Assembly (NCBI GenBank): GCA_944351345.1
Contig: CALVPO010000034.1
Span: 1-13,683 of the forward strand
Direction: 5' to 3'
Source of the DNA: an uncultured Bacilli bacterium
GTDB taxonomy: Bacteria > Bacillota_I > Bacilli_A > RF39 > UBA660
DNA: 13,683 nt
A program made the position numbers and the translations under genes. Below, piece by piece: positions 6,723 to 13,683 of the stretch (position 1 is its first letter; the number at the start of each line of letters is the position of its first letter). Below the pieces are notes generated by a model, which was given only the letters and a program-made list of their open reading frames with translations, did no database searches and was not told the origin of the DNA.

Positions 6723-7964
6723 TTAACAAGGAACAGAAATATTAACCGACCCAATAGAACCATTAGTGGTTCCCTTATGATTAAAATATAATGTAAATTT
6801 ATTACCTTTACCTGAATACGATAAACTCTCTAACTCATAATTTTCTCCACCTGTCTTAAGAGTCTTACTTCCAACATACTTACCATTTTTATATACATCA
6901 ATTATATTCAGAGAAGCATTTTCTTGTTTTGAAGAAATAGTATTAATACCAACAGCACTATCCTTACCATTAGGATTATATCTAACAACATATAAATATC
7001 CATTATTAGCATAAATATCCTGTGGAACACCTGATTGGATTTTCGATATTTTAGTAGCGTTGCCTAAATGATCTAAAGCATAAATAGTATCACCAGCACC
7101 TACATACATAGTATTTGTAGCATTATCATAAGAAATAGCACTAACATTTATTGCTTCTCCATTAATTTTCACTTTTTTAGTTTTAATATTAACTCCTCCT
7201 CCGTTCAAAAGATCATTTAGAGAAAAATAACTAATCTTTTTAGCATCACTTCCCTCACCACAATTAGTAACATATATAGTACCAGTATTTTCATTGTAAG
7301 TCATACCATTAGCATGATCCAAAGGAAGATTATCAACTTGCTTAACTGTTTTACCAGTCTTTTTATCAATAACTTTTATTCTAACCTTTCCATCTTTATT
7401 ACCATCAGGACGCCTAAAACAAATAATTTTATATTTATCAGTTTCACATCCAGCTTGAGCAACACTATAACTAGAACTACTAGAAACATCTTTTAAATTA
7501 AAAACATTGGGATTTCCTAATTTTTTAAGTTTTTTATTCTTATTATTTATTTTATTTTTAACAACATAATTTGAATTAACACGGTTAAATCTTTTATCCT
7601 TTAATTTTATTTTTTTAGTTTTAAATGTTGTACTTAAAAGCTTAATCTTACCTTTTTTCTTAACTTTAATTTGAACTTCTTCATTAGGATCCTTATTTTT
7701 ATTTTTCTTTACATTAATAACATTTCCAGAAGAATCCAATACAATTGACTCTATAATATTTTTATCAAGAGACTTATTAAGTTTTTTTATTACCTTCTTT
7801 TCAGTTACCTTCTTTTTTTCTTTTTTTGTAGCATTCGAATCCAAAATTCCAAGTTTAACAGCAACCTTATTAACCTTGCCTTTAGCAATATTTATATTAT
7901 TTAAATTAAAATTTTCTAAACTCATAACATTTATAATAGGTAAAAGTAAATATATCTTAATCAC
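6723..7964 (-). CDS. Predicted secreted beta-propeller protein with Lys-rich N-terminal region
   Basis: A 413-residue protein of unknown function. Residues 3-14 (KIYLLLPIINVM) form a short hydrophobic segment that could be the remains of a signal peptide. Residues 30-150 are extremely Lys-rich and probably extended. The C-terminal 240 residues show repeated propeller-like blades: HANGMTYNENTGTIYV, VSAISYDNATNTMYVG, QDIYANNGYLYVV and LESLSYSGKGNKFTLYF. The pattern recalls secreted propellers such as the helveticin J-like group, but I could not confirm a family. Four cysteines (173, 182, 235 and the terminal residue) could form disulfides outside the cell. The start is unsettled: GTG at 7964 and ATG at 7925 both lack a Shine-Dalgarno, while a good one at 8024-8030 serves only a 12-codon frame. 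The gene is followed after 28 bp by the cvpA-like gene. Confidence 0.6.
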   Translation of the reverse strand: MIKIYLLLPIINVMSLENFNLNNINIAKGKVNKVAVKLGILDSNATKKEKKKVTEKKVIKKLNKSLDKNIIESIVLDSSGNVINVKKNKNKDPNEEVQIKVKKKGKIKLLSTTFKTKKIKLKDKRFNRVNSNYVVKNKINNKNKKLKKLGNPNVFNLKDVSSSSSYSVAQAGCETDKYKIICFRRPDGNKDGKVRIKVIDKKTGKTVKQVDNLPLDHANGMTYNENTGTIYVTNCGEGSDAKKISYFSLNDLLNGGGVNIKTKKVKINGEAINVSAISYDNATNTMYVGAGDTIYALDHLGNATKISKIQSGVPQDIYANNGYLYVVRYNPNGKDSAVGINTISSKQENASLNIIDVYKNGKYVGSKTLKTGGENYELESLSYSGKGNKFTLYFNHKGTTNGSIGSVNISVPC

Positions 7965-8126
7965 ATATACTTAATTATCATATTTTATAAATTAAGTCTA
8001 AATAATCAAGAAACACCTATAAACTCCTTTCTTTCATATTTTTTACTAATAATAGTTTTACAAAATCATTACTACTATTTTCAATTCTAATTTTATCACT
8101 TTTTAATTCAAAAATAAAGATTTTTA

Positions 8127-8135
8127 TGATAAAAT
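8127..8135 (+). promoter_or_regulatory. Extended -10 promoter of rnhC
   Basis: TGATAAAAT is an extended -10 (TG-N-TAAAAT), with an overlapping alternative TATGAT at 8125-8130. No convincing -35 box was found. The expected start of transcription near 8140 leaves a very short leader with AGAGGTG before the ATG at 8156, which also makes the in-frame ATG at 8126 unusable because it lies in the promoter. Confidence 0.5.
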
Positions 8136-8155
8136 TAAATAAAAGAGGTGAATTT

Positions 8156-9088
8156 ATGAATAAACAAACTACAATTACCCTAAAAGTAAGTGAAAAAACA
8201 AAAGAGCAAATGATAACATTTTTTAATGACCTAAGAAAACCTAAAACACCACCATATGCTATATTTCAAGCTAAAGATGGTGATACTACAGTAACATTAT
8301 ATGAATCTGGAAAAGCAGTCTTTCAAGGAACAGATGCTGACTTATCATCAGACTTTTGGATCGAGACTGAAAAAATAAATTCAGGAAGCGCTACTACCAC
8401 TAATTCTAATGACAAAAAAAAGAAAGAAAAACAAATAAAAATAATTTCTCTTAGAATAAATTCTATAGGTTCAGACGAAGTAGGAACAGGAGATTACTTT
8501 GGACCAATAGTAGTAACTGCATCTTATGTTGCAAAAGAAAATATAGATTTCTTATTAGATTTAAAAGTAAAAGACTCAAAAAAATTAACAGACGAGCAAA
8601 TATTAAAAATAGTTCCCCAAATAATAAAAAAAATTCCTTATAAAACATATATATTAACTAATGAAAATTATAACAAAAATTATCAAAACTATAACATGAA
8701 TATGATGAAAGCTATATTACATAATAAAGTACTATATGAATTAAAAGAAAAAAAATATCCTTATGATTATATAGTAATAGACCAATTTGAGCCTCCAAAA
8801 AGTTATTTCAATCACATAAAACAATCAACAAAACAAGTAACAGACATATTATTCTTAACAAAAGCAGAAGATCAGTGCCTATCAGTTGCCTGTTCTTCTC
8901 TAATAAGTAGATATATATTTTTAAAAGAAATGGATAAACTATCCAAAAAATTAGGAATAATCTTACCAAAAGGTGCTAATCCTAAAGTAGACGAAATAGC
9001 TAAATCTCTAGTAGAAAAATACGGCCAAGACAAATTAAAAGAAATAGCAAAACTAAACTTTAAAAATACAGAAAAAATATTAAAATAA
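8156..9088 (+). CDS. rnhC: Ribonuclease HIII
   Basis: A 310-residue RNase HIII, which cleaves the RNA strand of RNA:DNA hybrids such as Okazaki primers and R-loops using divalent metal. The N-terminal TBP-like substrate-binding domain (about 1-75) contains LRKPKTPPYAIFQAKDGDTTVTLYESGKAVFQG. A Lys/Asn/Thr-rich linker follows, then the type 2 RNase H domain opening with IGSDEVGTGDYFGP. Predicted catalytic residues are Asp107, Glu108, Asp209 (in VIDQF) and Asp239 (in KAEDQCLSVACSSLISRY). The GTGDYFGP form, in place of the GRG of RNase HII, identifies HIII. The frame is open from an ATG at 8126, but AGAGGTG lies just before the ATG at 8156, and the first ATG is in the -10 region. Single gene with its own promoter and terminator. 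Confidence 0.95.
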   Translation: MNKQTTITLKVSEKTKEQMITFFNDLRKPKTPPYAIFQAKDGDTTVTLYESGKAVFQGTDADLSSDFWIETEKINSGSATTTNSNDKKKKEKQIKIISLRINSIGSDEVGTGDYFGPIVVTASYVAKENIDFLLDLKVKDSKKLTDEQILKIVPQIIKKIPYKTYILTNENYNKNYQNYNMNMMKAILHNKVLYELKEKKYPYDYIVIDQFEPPKSYFNHIKQSTKQVTDILFLTKAEDQCLSVACSSLISRYIFLKEMDKLSKKLGIILPKGANPKVDEIAKSLVEKYGQDKLKEIAKLNFKNTEKILK

Positions 9089-9094
9089 TAAAGA

Positions 9095-9130
9095 GTAATT
9101 ATAATAAAACCTAATATAATTGCTTTTTTT
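9095..9130 (+). terminator. Terminator of rnhC
   Basis: A 9-bp stem (9095-9103 with 9115-9123, one G-T wobble) and an 11-nt loop, followed by seven T's (9124-9130). It starts seven bases after the rnhC stop codon. The same hairpin lies downstream of the convergent gene ending at 9155, but the tail in that direction (TCTTTATT) is poor. Confidence 0.75.
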
Positions 9131-9154
9131 ATCTATTCTTATAAATTCATTAAT

Positions 9155-11314
9155 TTATTTTACACGACCCTTTTTGGAAAGCTTTTTACATTGTTCATAT
9201 AATCGTTGACTAATTGCTTCTATAGATTCATCATATCTAAAAACTAAAATACCATCTTCTTCTGTATTTTTAGCCTTCTTTTGATCTTTTGTTATAAAAA
9301 TTTTTTTAATTCTTGTAATATCATATTCATCATCCAACATTTCACAAATACTACTTGACATTTGAGTAACTATACTATTATCTTCCAATGTTATATTAAT
9401 AAAATATTCTATATTAAAACGATCAATATATTTCCTATAATACTCTATTTCACTTATATTTGAACTATTATAATCTAAATATCCTTCATCAACTTCAAAT
9501 AATTTATTATTATAAACTTCTCCAGGTAACGCATAAGGATACAATAAATCTCCCAACAATCCCTCTTCTTTTAATTCTCTTGCTCTATCATATAAGACTT
9601 CATCTCTTCTTTTTTCTAATATATCTTTTTCATTTTTATTAAAAATTGGATTACCACTTATATCCACACTATCTATTATTTCATTTATATAATAAATAAT
9701 CTCACCATCACTATAACTTGCCAAATTTTCTAAAAATTTTGTATCAAAATTTAAAACATTTCGTTTATAATAATTTAATAACACCTCAAAAAATATTTTA
9801 TTACCTTCTTTATCTCCATATTGTCTTATTAATCTTGAATGTTCAACAGAAATCATCCCAAAATTGTCTAATCTTAATAGATTTCTTTGATTTTCTACAT
9901 GTTCAAAATATTGAATATTCAATTTTCGAACTGGATATTCTAAAACTTCCTCCGTTATAATTGAATTTTTAGTTACATAATTCATTATATTTATTTCCCT
10001 AATAGGAATATTTTCATAAATAGAAATTAAATTTAAAAATAGTTTATCTCCTAATAACTGAACTAATTCTAATGGAATCTTTTGATTAACCATTCTCAAC
10101 TTATTATAATTGGCAAATAACTCATTAAAAATCACATCAATCCTAACTATTTCCAAATCAATATCATAATAATAATCACAAGGATGATAATAAAAATAAT
10201 TAAGACCAAACCCATTACTAGTATAATTATCTAAATATAATCCAGATAATAAATCTTCTATCATACTAACCACTGAATCTAATTTTATAATATTATTTAT
10301 ATCAAAATTATGAGAATTATTATGATAAAATAAACAATCAAAAATACTACGTAATCTATTTTGATATTCATCTTTATCTAAAGAAAGATATTCTTCCTCT
10401 GATAAAAATTTTTTCAAATCAAGTAACTTATGATATATTTTATCATCTTTAAATAAACTTCTAATTTCTTTTAAAATTATATAATAATAATACTTTTCTA
10501 AATTTTTTATAAATTTTGCCACACTATCTATATTTTTTTTCAAAAGTTCTTCAAAAATCTTTTTTACATCCGTTGGTTTCTTTTCGTTTTTTAATTTAAA
10601 ATAAATGGCATGTCCCAATTCGTGACAATAAGTCCCCAACGAAGAGCCATCAGAAATAACAATTTCACAATCAATACCTTTATCACAAAAAAAACTTTTA
10701 TCTCCTTTTTTTACAGACATATTAAATTCAACTACTAAAACAGATAAACAAGCCATATTATATAAAGCAACAACTTTATCACCATTTTCATAACAATATC
10801 TTATTACTTCCACCATTAATTCTAAAGCATTATTTTTATCATAAAAACTCTTTAAACTCTGTCCTAATAAATTAAATAAAATATCATCTTGTAATTTGCC
10901 CGTTTTAAAATCTTCTATTAAATTATCATAAGAAACATTAGCACTATAAATATTATATATCGCTATCTCTTTAATATTAAATTCTTCTATATTAATTAAA
11001 TAATTAGAATTTAATTTACTAATACTACTTTCCAATATATTATCATTACTATAACTCCAATTTACATTATGAATATTTCTAATTAATTCCTCTAATGTTA
11101 AATAATCTTTATTACATTTAATATATTTTTTAAGTTCTTTTTTTAAAATTATGAAATTATATTTTAATTGAATACCTAACGGAATTACATTTGTTAAATT
11201 ATTTTTTTTTATAACTTGTACTAATTGATTCTTTGTCTTTATATTTGAAATTTCTTCTTCACTTATAGTTGGTATTGTTTTTAAAAATGGCGTTACCTCC
11301 ATTAATAATCCCAT
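9155..11314 (-). CDS. Putative gluzincin metalloprotein of unknown function (HELGH motif)
   Basis: A 719-residue protein with no signal peptide or membrane helix, so probably cytoplasmic. Numbering from the ATG at 11314, GSSLGTYCHELGHAIYF holds an HExxH zinc motif (His231, Glu232, His235). About 160 residues later FNELFANYNKLR offers Glu398 as third zinc ligand, as in gluzincins. Between them, DLLSGLYLDNY (355-365) and YYHPCDYYYD (375-384) recall the 'DllsaiT...GHg.dYw...NEaFAnyf' layout of some phage- and toxin-associated zincin domains. The N-terminal 190 and C-terminal 300 residues are helical and unrecognised. The frame opens at a GTG (11326), but GGAG is then only two bases away; the ATG at 11314 follows GGGGG at five bases and is preferred. 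The gene starts 52 bp after the surface-protein gene and may share its transcript. Whether it is a peptidase, toxin or regulator is open. Confidence 0.75.
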   Translation of the reverse strand: MGLLMEVTPFLKTIPTISEEEISNIKTKNQLVQVIKKNNLTNVIPLGIQLKYNFIILKKELKKYIKCNKDYLTLEELIRNIHNVNWSYSNDNILESSISKLNSNYLINIEEFNIKEIAIYNIYSANVSYDNLIEDFKTGKLQDDILFNLLGQSLKSFYDKNNALELMVEVIRYCYENGDKVVALYNMACLSVLVVEFNMSVKKGDKSFFCDKGIDCEIVISDGSSLGTYCHELGHAIYFKLKNEKKPTDVKKIFEELLKKNIDSVAKFIKNLEKYYYYIILKEIRSLFKDDKIYHKLLDLKKFLSEEEYLSLDKDEYQNRLRSIFDCLFYHNNSHNFDINNIIKLDSVVSMIEDLLSGLYLDNYTSNGFGLNYFYYHPCDYYYDIDLEIVRIDVIFNELFANYNKLRMVNQKIPLELVQLLGDKLFLNLISIYENIPIREINIMNYVTKNSIITEEVLEYPVRKLNIQYFEHVENQRNLLRLDNFGMISVEHSRLIRQYGDKEGNKIFFEVLLNYYKRNVLNFDTKFLENLASYSDGEIIYYINEIIDSVDISGNPIFNKNEKDILEKRRDEVLYDRARELKEEGLLGDLLYPYALPGEVYNNKLFEVDEGYLDYNSSNISEIEYYRKYIDRFNIEYFINITLEDNSIVTQMSSSICEMLDDEYDITRIKKIFITKDQKKAKNTEEDGILVFRYDESIEAISQRLYEQCKKLSKKGRVK

Positions 11315-11366
11315 ATTTTCCCCCACTTCTCCATTACTTAAATTCTATATAAAAATATACACATCA

Positions 11367-12605
11367 TTAATTATTATTAAATACAACCTCATTAGATATA
11401 TTATAAGGATCACTACTAGTACCAGTACCACTAACTATATAAACAGACTCATCAAGCCTAATAACAGGTCTAACCCCAAGTGGATAAGAAGAATTAGCAC
11501 TACCTATATACTTAGAGCTAGGATCCCAATAAAATAAATTATTAGAATCTAAATAACTATTATTAATCCAATAATAACCCCCATTATTTATTAAATCATT
11601 ATCATAACCACACTTACTATCACTACTCTCATAGCAACTCTTATCATCTAAACTACTCCCAGTAATAATCTTAAAATCACTAGCATTCATATTCCAAGCA
11701 CTATAACCATTACAAACACCACCATAAGAAAACTCTTCATTACAATAACTTAATGCTCTCATATTCAAATTATTAAAATGAAATTCAGCCTTATCCTTGT
11801 TATCAAAACTATCAAGACGAATATTATCAAAAGAAACCTTACCACTACTATCAGTAGCAACACATTCTAAACTACCAGCACTTATCAAGTAAACAGTATT
11901 ATCCTTAACATAGCCAATTCTAAAACCATTAGAAGAATACTTATTACTATCCTTATAACAGTATCCTTTATTACTATTACCAACATAATTAACATTATAT
12001 CCTAAACAACTATTACCACTACACCCATTACTACCAACATAATTAACATAACTACCAGCCTTAGCACTAGATAAATAAGAAATATCATCAACACCACTAA
12101 TTAACTTTCTACCATCCAAGTACGAAATACTATTAGTATCCTTATTAGATGACGCAACCCCTATATCAATAACAACATCCTTATTAGAAACATTCCTAAT
12201 AATAACACTAACTAAACTACTACCATTTTCCTCAATACTACCACTAGTATTAGCCTCAGACCTCTCTAACTTAGCAATCGAAATACTATCTTCAACACTC
12301 TCATCATCTATCCTATACCAAACACCATAATAAACAGTATCTAAACTATCATTATCAATCTTAACATTAAAAACATCAGCAGAATTAGCCCCTATCTTTA
12401 ACTCAGAATACTCCTCAATATCACTAATTCCTATCCCAAAATCAAAAGAAAAACCAACAACATCATCCTCAGTAGAATAATCATTAGTAAACTTAGCATA
12501 AGTAGGAACAATAACAAAACTAGATAAACAAATACCTATAAGAAATAAAACAAAAATATATTTTTTTACTATTTTAGAATCTAAAAATTTCTGTATTTTC
12601 TTCAT
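11367..12605 (-). CDS. Secreted or membrane-anchored surface protein of unknown function
   Basis: A 412-residue exported protein. The N-terminus has basic residues and then a hydrophobic helix (about 17-35) followed by TYAKFTND, a plausible signal peptidase site after TYA or an uncleaved anchor. Residues 37-160 form a Ser/Asp-rich beta domain starting with AKFTNDYSTEDDVVGFSFDFGIG, which resembles the mature start of TasA/camelysin-like proteins. The C-terminal 200 residues contain aromatic and cysteine-rich blocks (NYVGSNGCSGNSC, ALSYCNEEF, GYYWINNSYLD) and finish with PLGVRPVIRLDESVYIVSGTGTSSDPYNI, a 'VRPVI.L...v..vsGdGTs.dPY' ending I have seen in many secreted Firmicutes proteins. AGGAGG lies five bases before the ATG. 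It is a single gene or the first of an operon with the zincin gene. Binding partner or substrate unknown. Confidence 0.75.
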   Translation of the reverse strand: MKKIQKFLDSKIVKKYIFVLFLIGICLSSFVIVPTYAKFTNDYSTEDDVVGFSFDFGIGISDIEEYSELKIGANSADVFNVKIDNDSLDTVYYGVWYRIDDESVEDSISIAKLERSEANTSGSIEENGSSLVSVIIRNVSNKDVVIDIGVASSNKDTNSISYLDGRKLISGVDDISYLSSAKAGSYVNYVGSNGCSGNSCLGYNVNYVGNSNKGYCYKDSNKYSSNGFRIGYVKDNTVYLISAGSLECVATDSSGKVSFDNIRLDSFDNKDKAEFHFNNLNMRALSYCNEEFSYGGVCNGYSAWNMNASDFKIITGSSLDDKSCYESSDSKCGYDNDLINNGGYYWINNSYLDSNNLFYWDPSSKYIGSANSSYPLGVRPVIRLDESVYIVSGTGTSSDPYNISNEVVFNNN

Positions 12606-12629
12606 CTCATCCTCCTACTATCTACCATA

Positions 12630-12658
12630 AGTATACTATGAATAAAATTAATTTTCAA
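12630..12658 (-). promoter_or_regulatory. Promoter of the surface-protein gene
   Basis: On the minus strand TTGAAA (12658-12653), a 17-bp spacer and TATACT (12635-12630) form a strong housekeeping promoter about 25 bp before the ATG. It diverges from the sspI promoter, with about 30 bp between the -35 boxes. Confidence 0.75.
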
Positions 12659-12685
12659 TAATTTATAATTATTTTTTTAATTATT

Positions 12686-12715
12686 GCATACTTTTTAAAA
12701 TAAACTAACATAATA
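12686..12715 (+). promoter_or_regulatory. Possible sigma-G-type (forespore) promoter of sspI
   Basis: GCATA at 12686-12690, an 18-bp spacer and CATAATA at 12709-12715 fit the Bacillus sigma-G consensus as I recall it (GHATR-N18-CATHHTA), the sigma factor that drives ssp genes. No good housekeeping promoter is visible here. Caution: both boxes are A/T-rich, and the predicted start near 12722 falls at the Shine-Dalgarno GGTG (12721-12724), which would be an unusually short leader. Confidence 0.4.
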
Positions 12716-12735
12716 TTAATGGTGATAATATTATG
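12709..12735. repeat. Perfect inverted repeat over the sspI start region
   Basis: CATAATATTA (12709-12718) and TAATATTATG (12726-12735) are perfect 10-bp inverted arms around ATGGTGA. The left arm is the putative sigma-G -10 box, the loop holds the Shine-Dalgarno and the right arm ends in the ATG start codon. It could be an operator for a dimeric regulator or, in a longer transcript, a hairpin controlling translation. Confidence 0.6.
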
Positions 12736-12942
12736 GAAAATATAGATGTCAGAAAATATATAATAAATAACTTTAAAAATGACTCTCCTGAAGAAATAGC
12801 AAACTCTATAAATATGTCAATTGAATCAAAAGCAGAAGACCCTCTAGTAGGACTTGGCGTATTATTTGAACTAATGTGGAAAAATTCAACGAACGATTTA
12901 AAAAATACAATTGTATCAAACATAAAGAAAGGACTTAACTAA
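12733..12942 (+). CDS. sspI: Small acid-soluble spore protein I (SspI)-like
   Basis: A 69-residue protein that closely resembles SspI, a minor small acid-soluble spore protein made in the Bacillus forespore. The shared pattern is: N-terminal VRKYIINNFKNDSPEE (family: lR.aii.N..g.s.eE), a central Ile-rich helix, then the diagnostic VGLGVLFELMWKNS at 39-52 (family: PGLGVLFEviWk.a) and a C-terminal ...IKKGL. Length matches the family (about 70 residues). The DNA-binding alpha/beta-type SASP motifs are absent, as expected, because SspI is unrelated to those. The ATG at 12733 follows GGTG by eight bases. The gene has its own terminator. Its presence implies that the organism forms spores or descends from a spore former. 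Confidence 0.8.
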   Translation: MENIDVRKYIINNFKNDSPEEIANSINMSIESKAEDPLVGLGVLFELMWKNSTNDLKNTIVSNIKKGLN

Positions 12943-12955
12943 AAGTCTTTTTTTT
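12928..12955 (+). terminator. Terminator of sspI
   Basis: A 9-bp stem (12928-12936 with 12943-12951, one G-T wobble) with a 6-nt loop that contains most of the stop codon, and a run of eight T's (12948-12955). The left arm is in the last codons of sspI. Confidence 0.8.
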
Positions 12956-12963
12956 GATATACT
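12935..12963 (+). promoter_or_regulatory. Promoter of the downstream zincin-like gene
   Basis: TTAACT (12935-12940), a 17-bp spacer and TATACT (12958-12963) preceded by TG at 12955-12956, giving an extended -10. It overlaps the sspI terminator, so the downstream gene can be expressed without sspI. The GGTG Shine-Dalgarno at 12970 lies very close to the predicted start point. Confidence 0.55.
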
Positions 12964-12978
12964 AACCATGGTGATACT

Positions 12979-13683
12979 ATGAATAAAGAATTAATAAATA
13001 GATACATAAACATAATAGATTCAATCTCAATAACTAATAACTATGATAACAACATAAAACACTTACTATACCTAATAATACCAGCATTTATAACCAAATA
13101 TAAATATAAAGAACAACTAATACTAGACATCTTCAAAAATACATCTATAATAATAAGTAATAAAGATGACAAATACGTCAATGCCTACTATACAAGCATT
13201 CCTAAAAAAATAGATAATAACATAATAACAAAAAAATATATAATAATTAATAACTATAACAAAATATCACTAATAACTCTTCTAGATAGCCTAGTTCATG
13301 AATACAACCATGCCATTAATTCCTATAAAAACGAAATACTAATAAAAGATAACACTATCTATATAAGAACAGGACTAACATATATAACCTATTATAAAGA
13401 TAACTTAAAACCAAAAGAAAAACTACCATCATATATACTAGAAGAAATAATAAATACAAAACAAACAGAAACTATAATAGACTTAATAAAAAACTATCAA
13501 GATAAATCTAACGACATAATAAACAATACAATTTACGCTATAAAAGGCGAAACAAATAAAAATTATAACTCTAATGCTTATTACTTAGAAACTAATATAC
13601 TAAAACCATTACTAACTAACAAAACATTTATCTATACCCTAGAATCCCTACGTATAGAAGGCCAAATAGACGATATAGAATCA
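12979..13683 (+). CDS. Putative zincin (HEYNH motif), 3' end beyond the window
   Basis: An open frame of 235 codons from the ATG at 12979 to the window edge with no stop, so the gene is incomplete. GGTG lies five bases before the ATG. The protein begins MNKELINRYINIID and has no signal peptide. LLDSLVHEYNHAINSYKNEI holds an HExxH motif (His107, Glu108, His111), and about 45 residues later YILEEIINTKQTE offers Glu155 or Glu156 as a third zinc ligand, the spacing and 'lEEgi.e..t' form seen in gluzincin-like bacterial proteins. The rest is Asn-, Ile- and Lys-rich with no recognised domain. Codon use is marked: CTA, ATA, ACA and AAC dominate and G is scarce on this strand. It has its own promoter overlapping the sspI terminator. 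Function unknown; a cytoplasmic metallopeptidase is the simplest guess. Confidence 0.75.
   Translation, partial: MNKELINRYINIIDSISITNNYDNNIKHLLYLIIPAFITKYKYKEQLILDIFKNTSIIISNKDDKYVNAYYTSIPKKIDNNIITKKYIIINNYNKISLITLLDSLVHEYNHAINSYKNEILIKDNTIYIRTGLTYITYYKDNLKPKEKLPSYILEEIINTKQTETIIDLIKNYQDKSNDIINNTIYAIKGETNKNYNSNAYYLETNILKPLLTNKTFIYTLESLRIEGQIDDIES

Noticed and set aside
8463..8648. Minus-strand 61-codon hydrophobic frame inside rnhC
   Set aside because: It lies opposite the RNase HIII catalytic region; its Leu/Phe richness is the complement of A-rich coding DNA.
9460..9960. Plus-strand frames inside the 719-residue zincin gene
   Set aside because: Low-complexity Ile/Leu/Tyr translations without Shine-Dalgarno sequences, antisense to a long open frame.
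12705..12923. Minus-strand open frame opposite sspI
   Set aside because: It has no ribosome binding site and exactly overlaps the convincing SspI-like frame, so it is a shadow.
1..13683. Use of an alternative genetic code (TGA as Trp)
   Set aside because: No gene ends in TGA, which is suggestive, but all conserved proteins are full length with TGA treated as stop and conserved tryptophans, such as that in thioredoxin WCGPC, use TGG.

Overview
The window is a very AT-rich stretch of a low-GC Gram-positive chromosome, most likely an uncultured gut-type member of the Bacilli (RF39- or Erysipelotrichales-like; the taxon is inferred). It encodes RsmH, an FtsL-like protein, a class B penicillin-binding protein with PASTA domains, RNase HIII, a CvpA-family protein, thioredoxin, LemA and what looks like the small acid-soluble spore protein SspI. 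The wall-synthesis genes argue against a wall-less mollicute, and SspI hints at past or present endospore formation. Thirteen complete or remnant genes end in TAA (11) or TAG (2), none in TGA. Conserved tryptophans use TGG and no conserved protein needs TGA read through, so the standard bacterial code fits.

Layout. 82-642 (+) is a LemA-family membrane protein, converging on a PASTA-domain PBP (671-2821, -). Upstream of the PBP on the minus strand are a pentapeptide-like protein (3017-3742), a truncated IS256-type transposase (3832-4236), an FtsL-like protein and rsmH (to 5541). In related bacteria rsmH, ftsL and the PBP gene are usually adjacent, so this looks like a division/cell-wall cluster split by an insertion. 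rsmH and the PBP gene carry nearly identical leaders of about 78 bp, each made of a hairpin plus a promoter. Further right on the minus strand are thioredoxin, a CvpA-like protein and a predicted secreted beta-propeller protein (6723-7964), probably one transcription unit.

8156-9088 (+) is RNase HIII, converging on a 719-residue putative gluzincin metalloprotein (9155-11314, -), which lies 52 bp downstream of a surface protein gene (11367-12605, -). Divergent from that are an sspI-like gene (12733-12942, +), with a possible sigma-G promoter and a perfect inverted repeat over its start, and the 5' part of a second HExxH protein (12979 to the window end). 

Working together: RsmH, FtsL and the PBP serve ribosome modification and septal wall synthesis; CvpA and thioredoxin are membrane/redox housekeeping; RNase HIII removes RNA from RNA:DNA hybrids. 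The two zincin-like proteins, the surface protein, the beta-propeller protein and the pentapeptide-like protein are the uncharacterised part. No tRNA, rRNA, CRISPR array or known riboswitch was seen. No gene-free stretch exceeds 300 bases; the longest gaps are 2822-3016 and 7965-8155.
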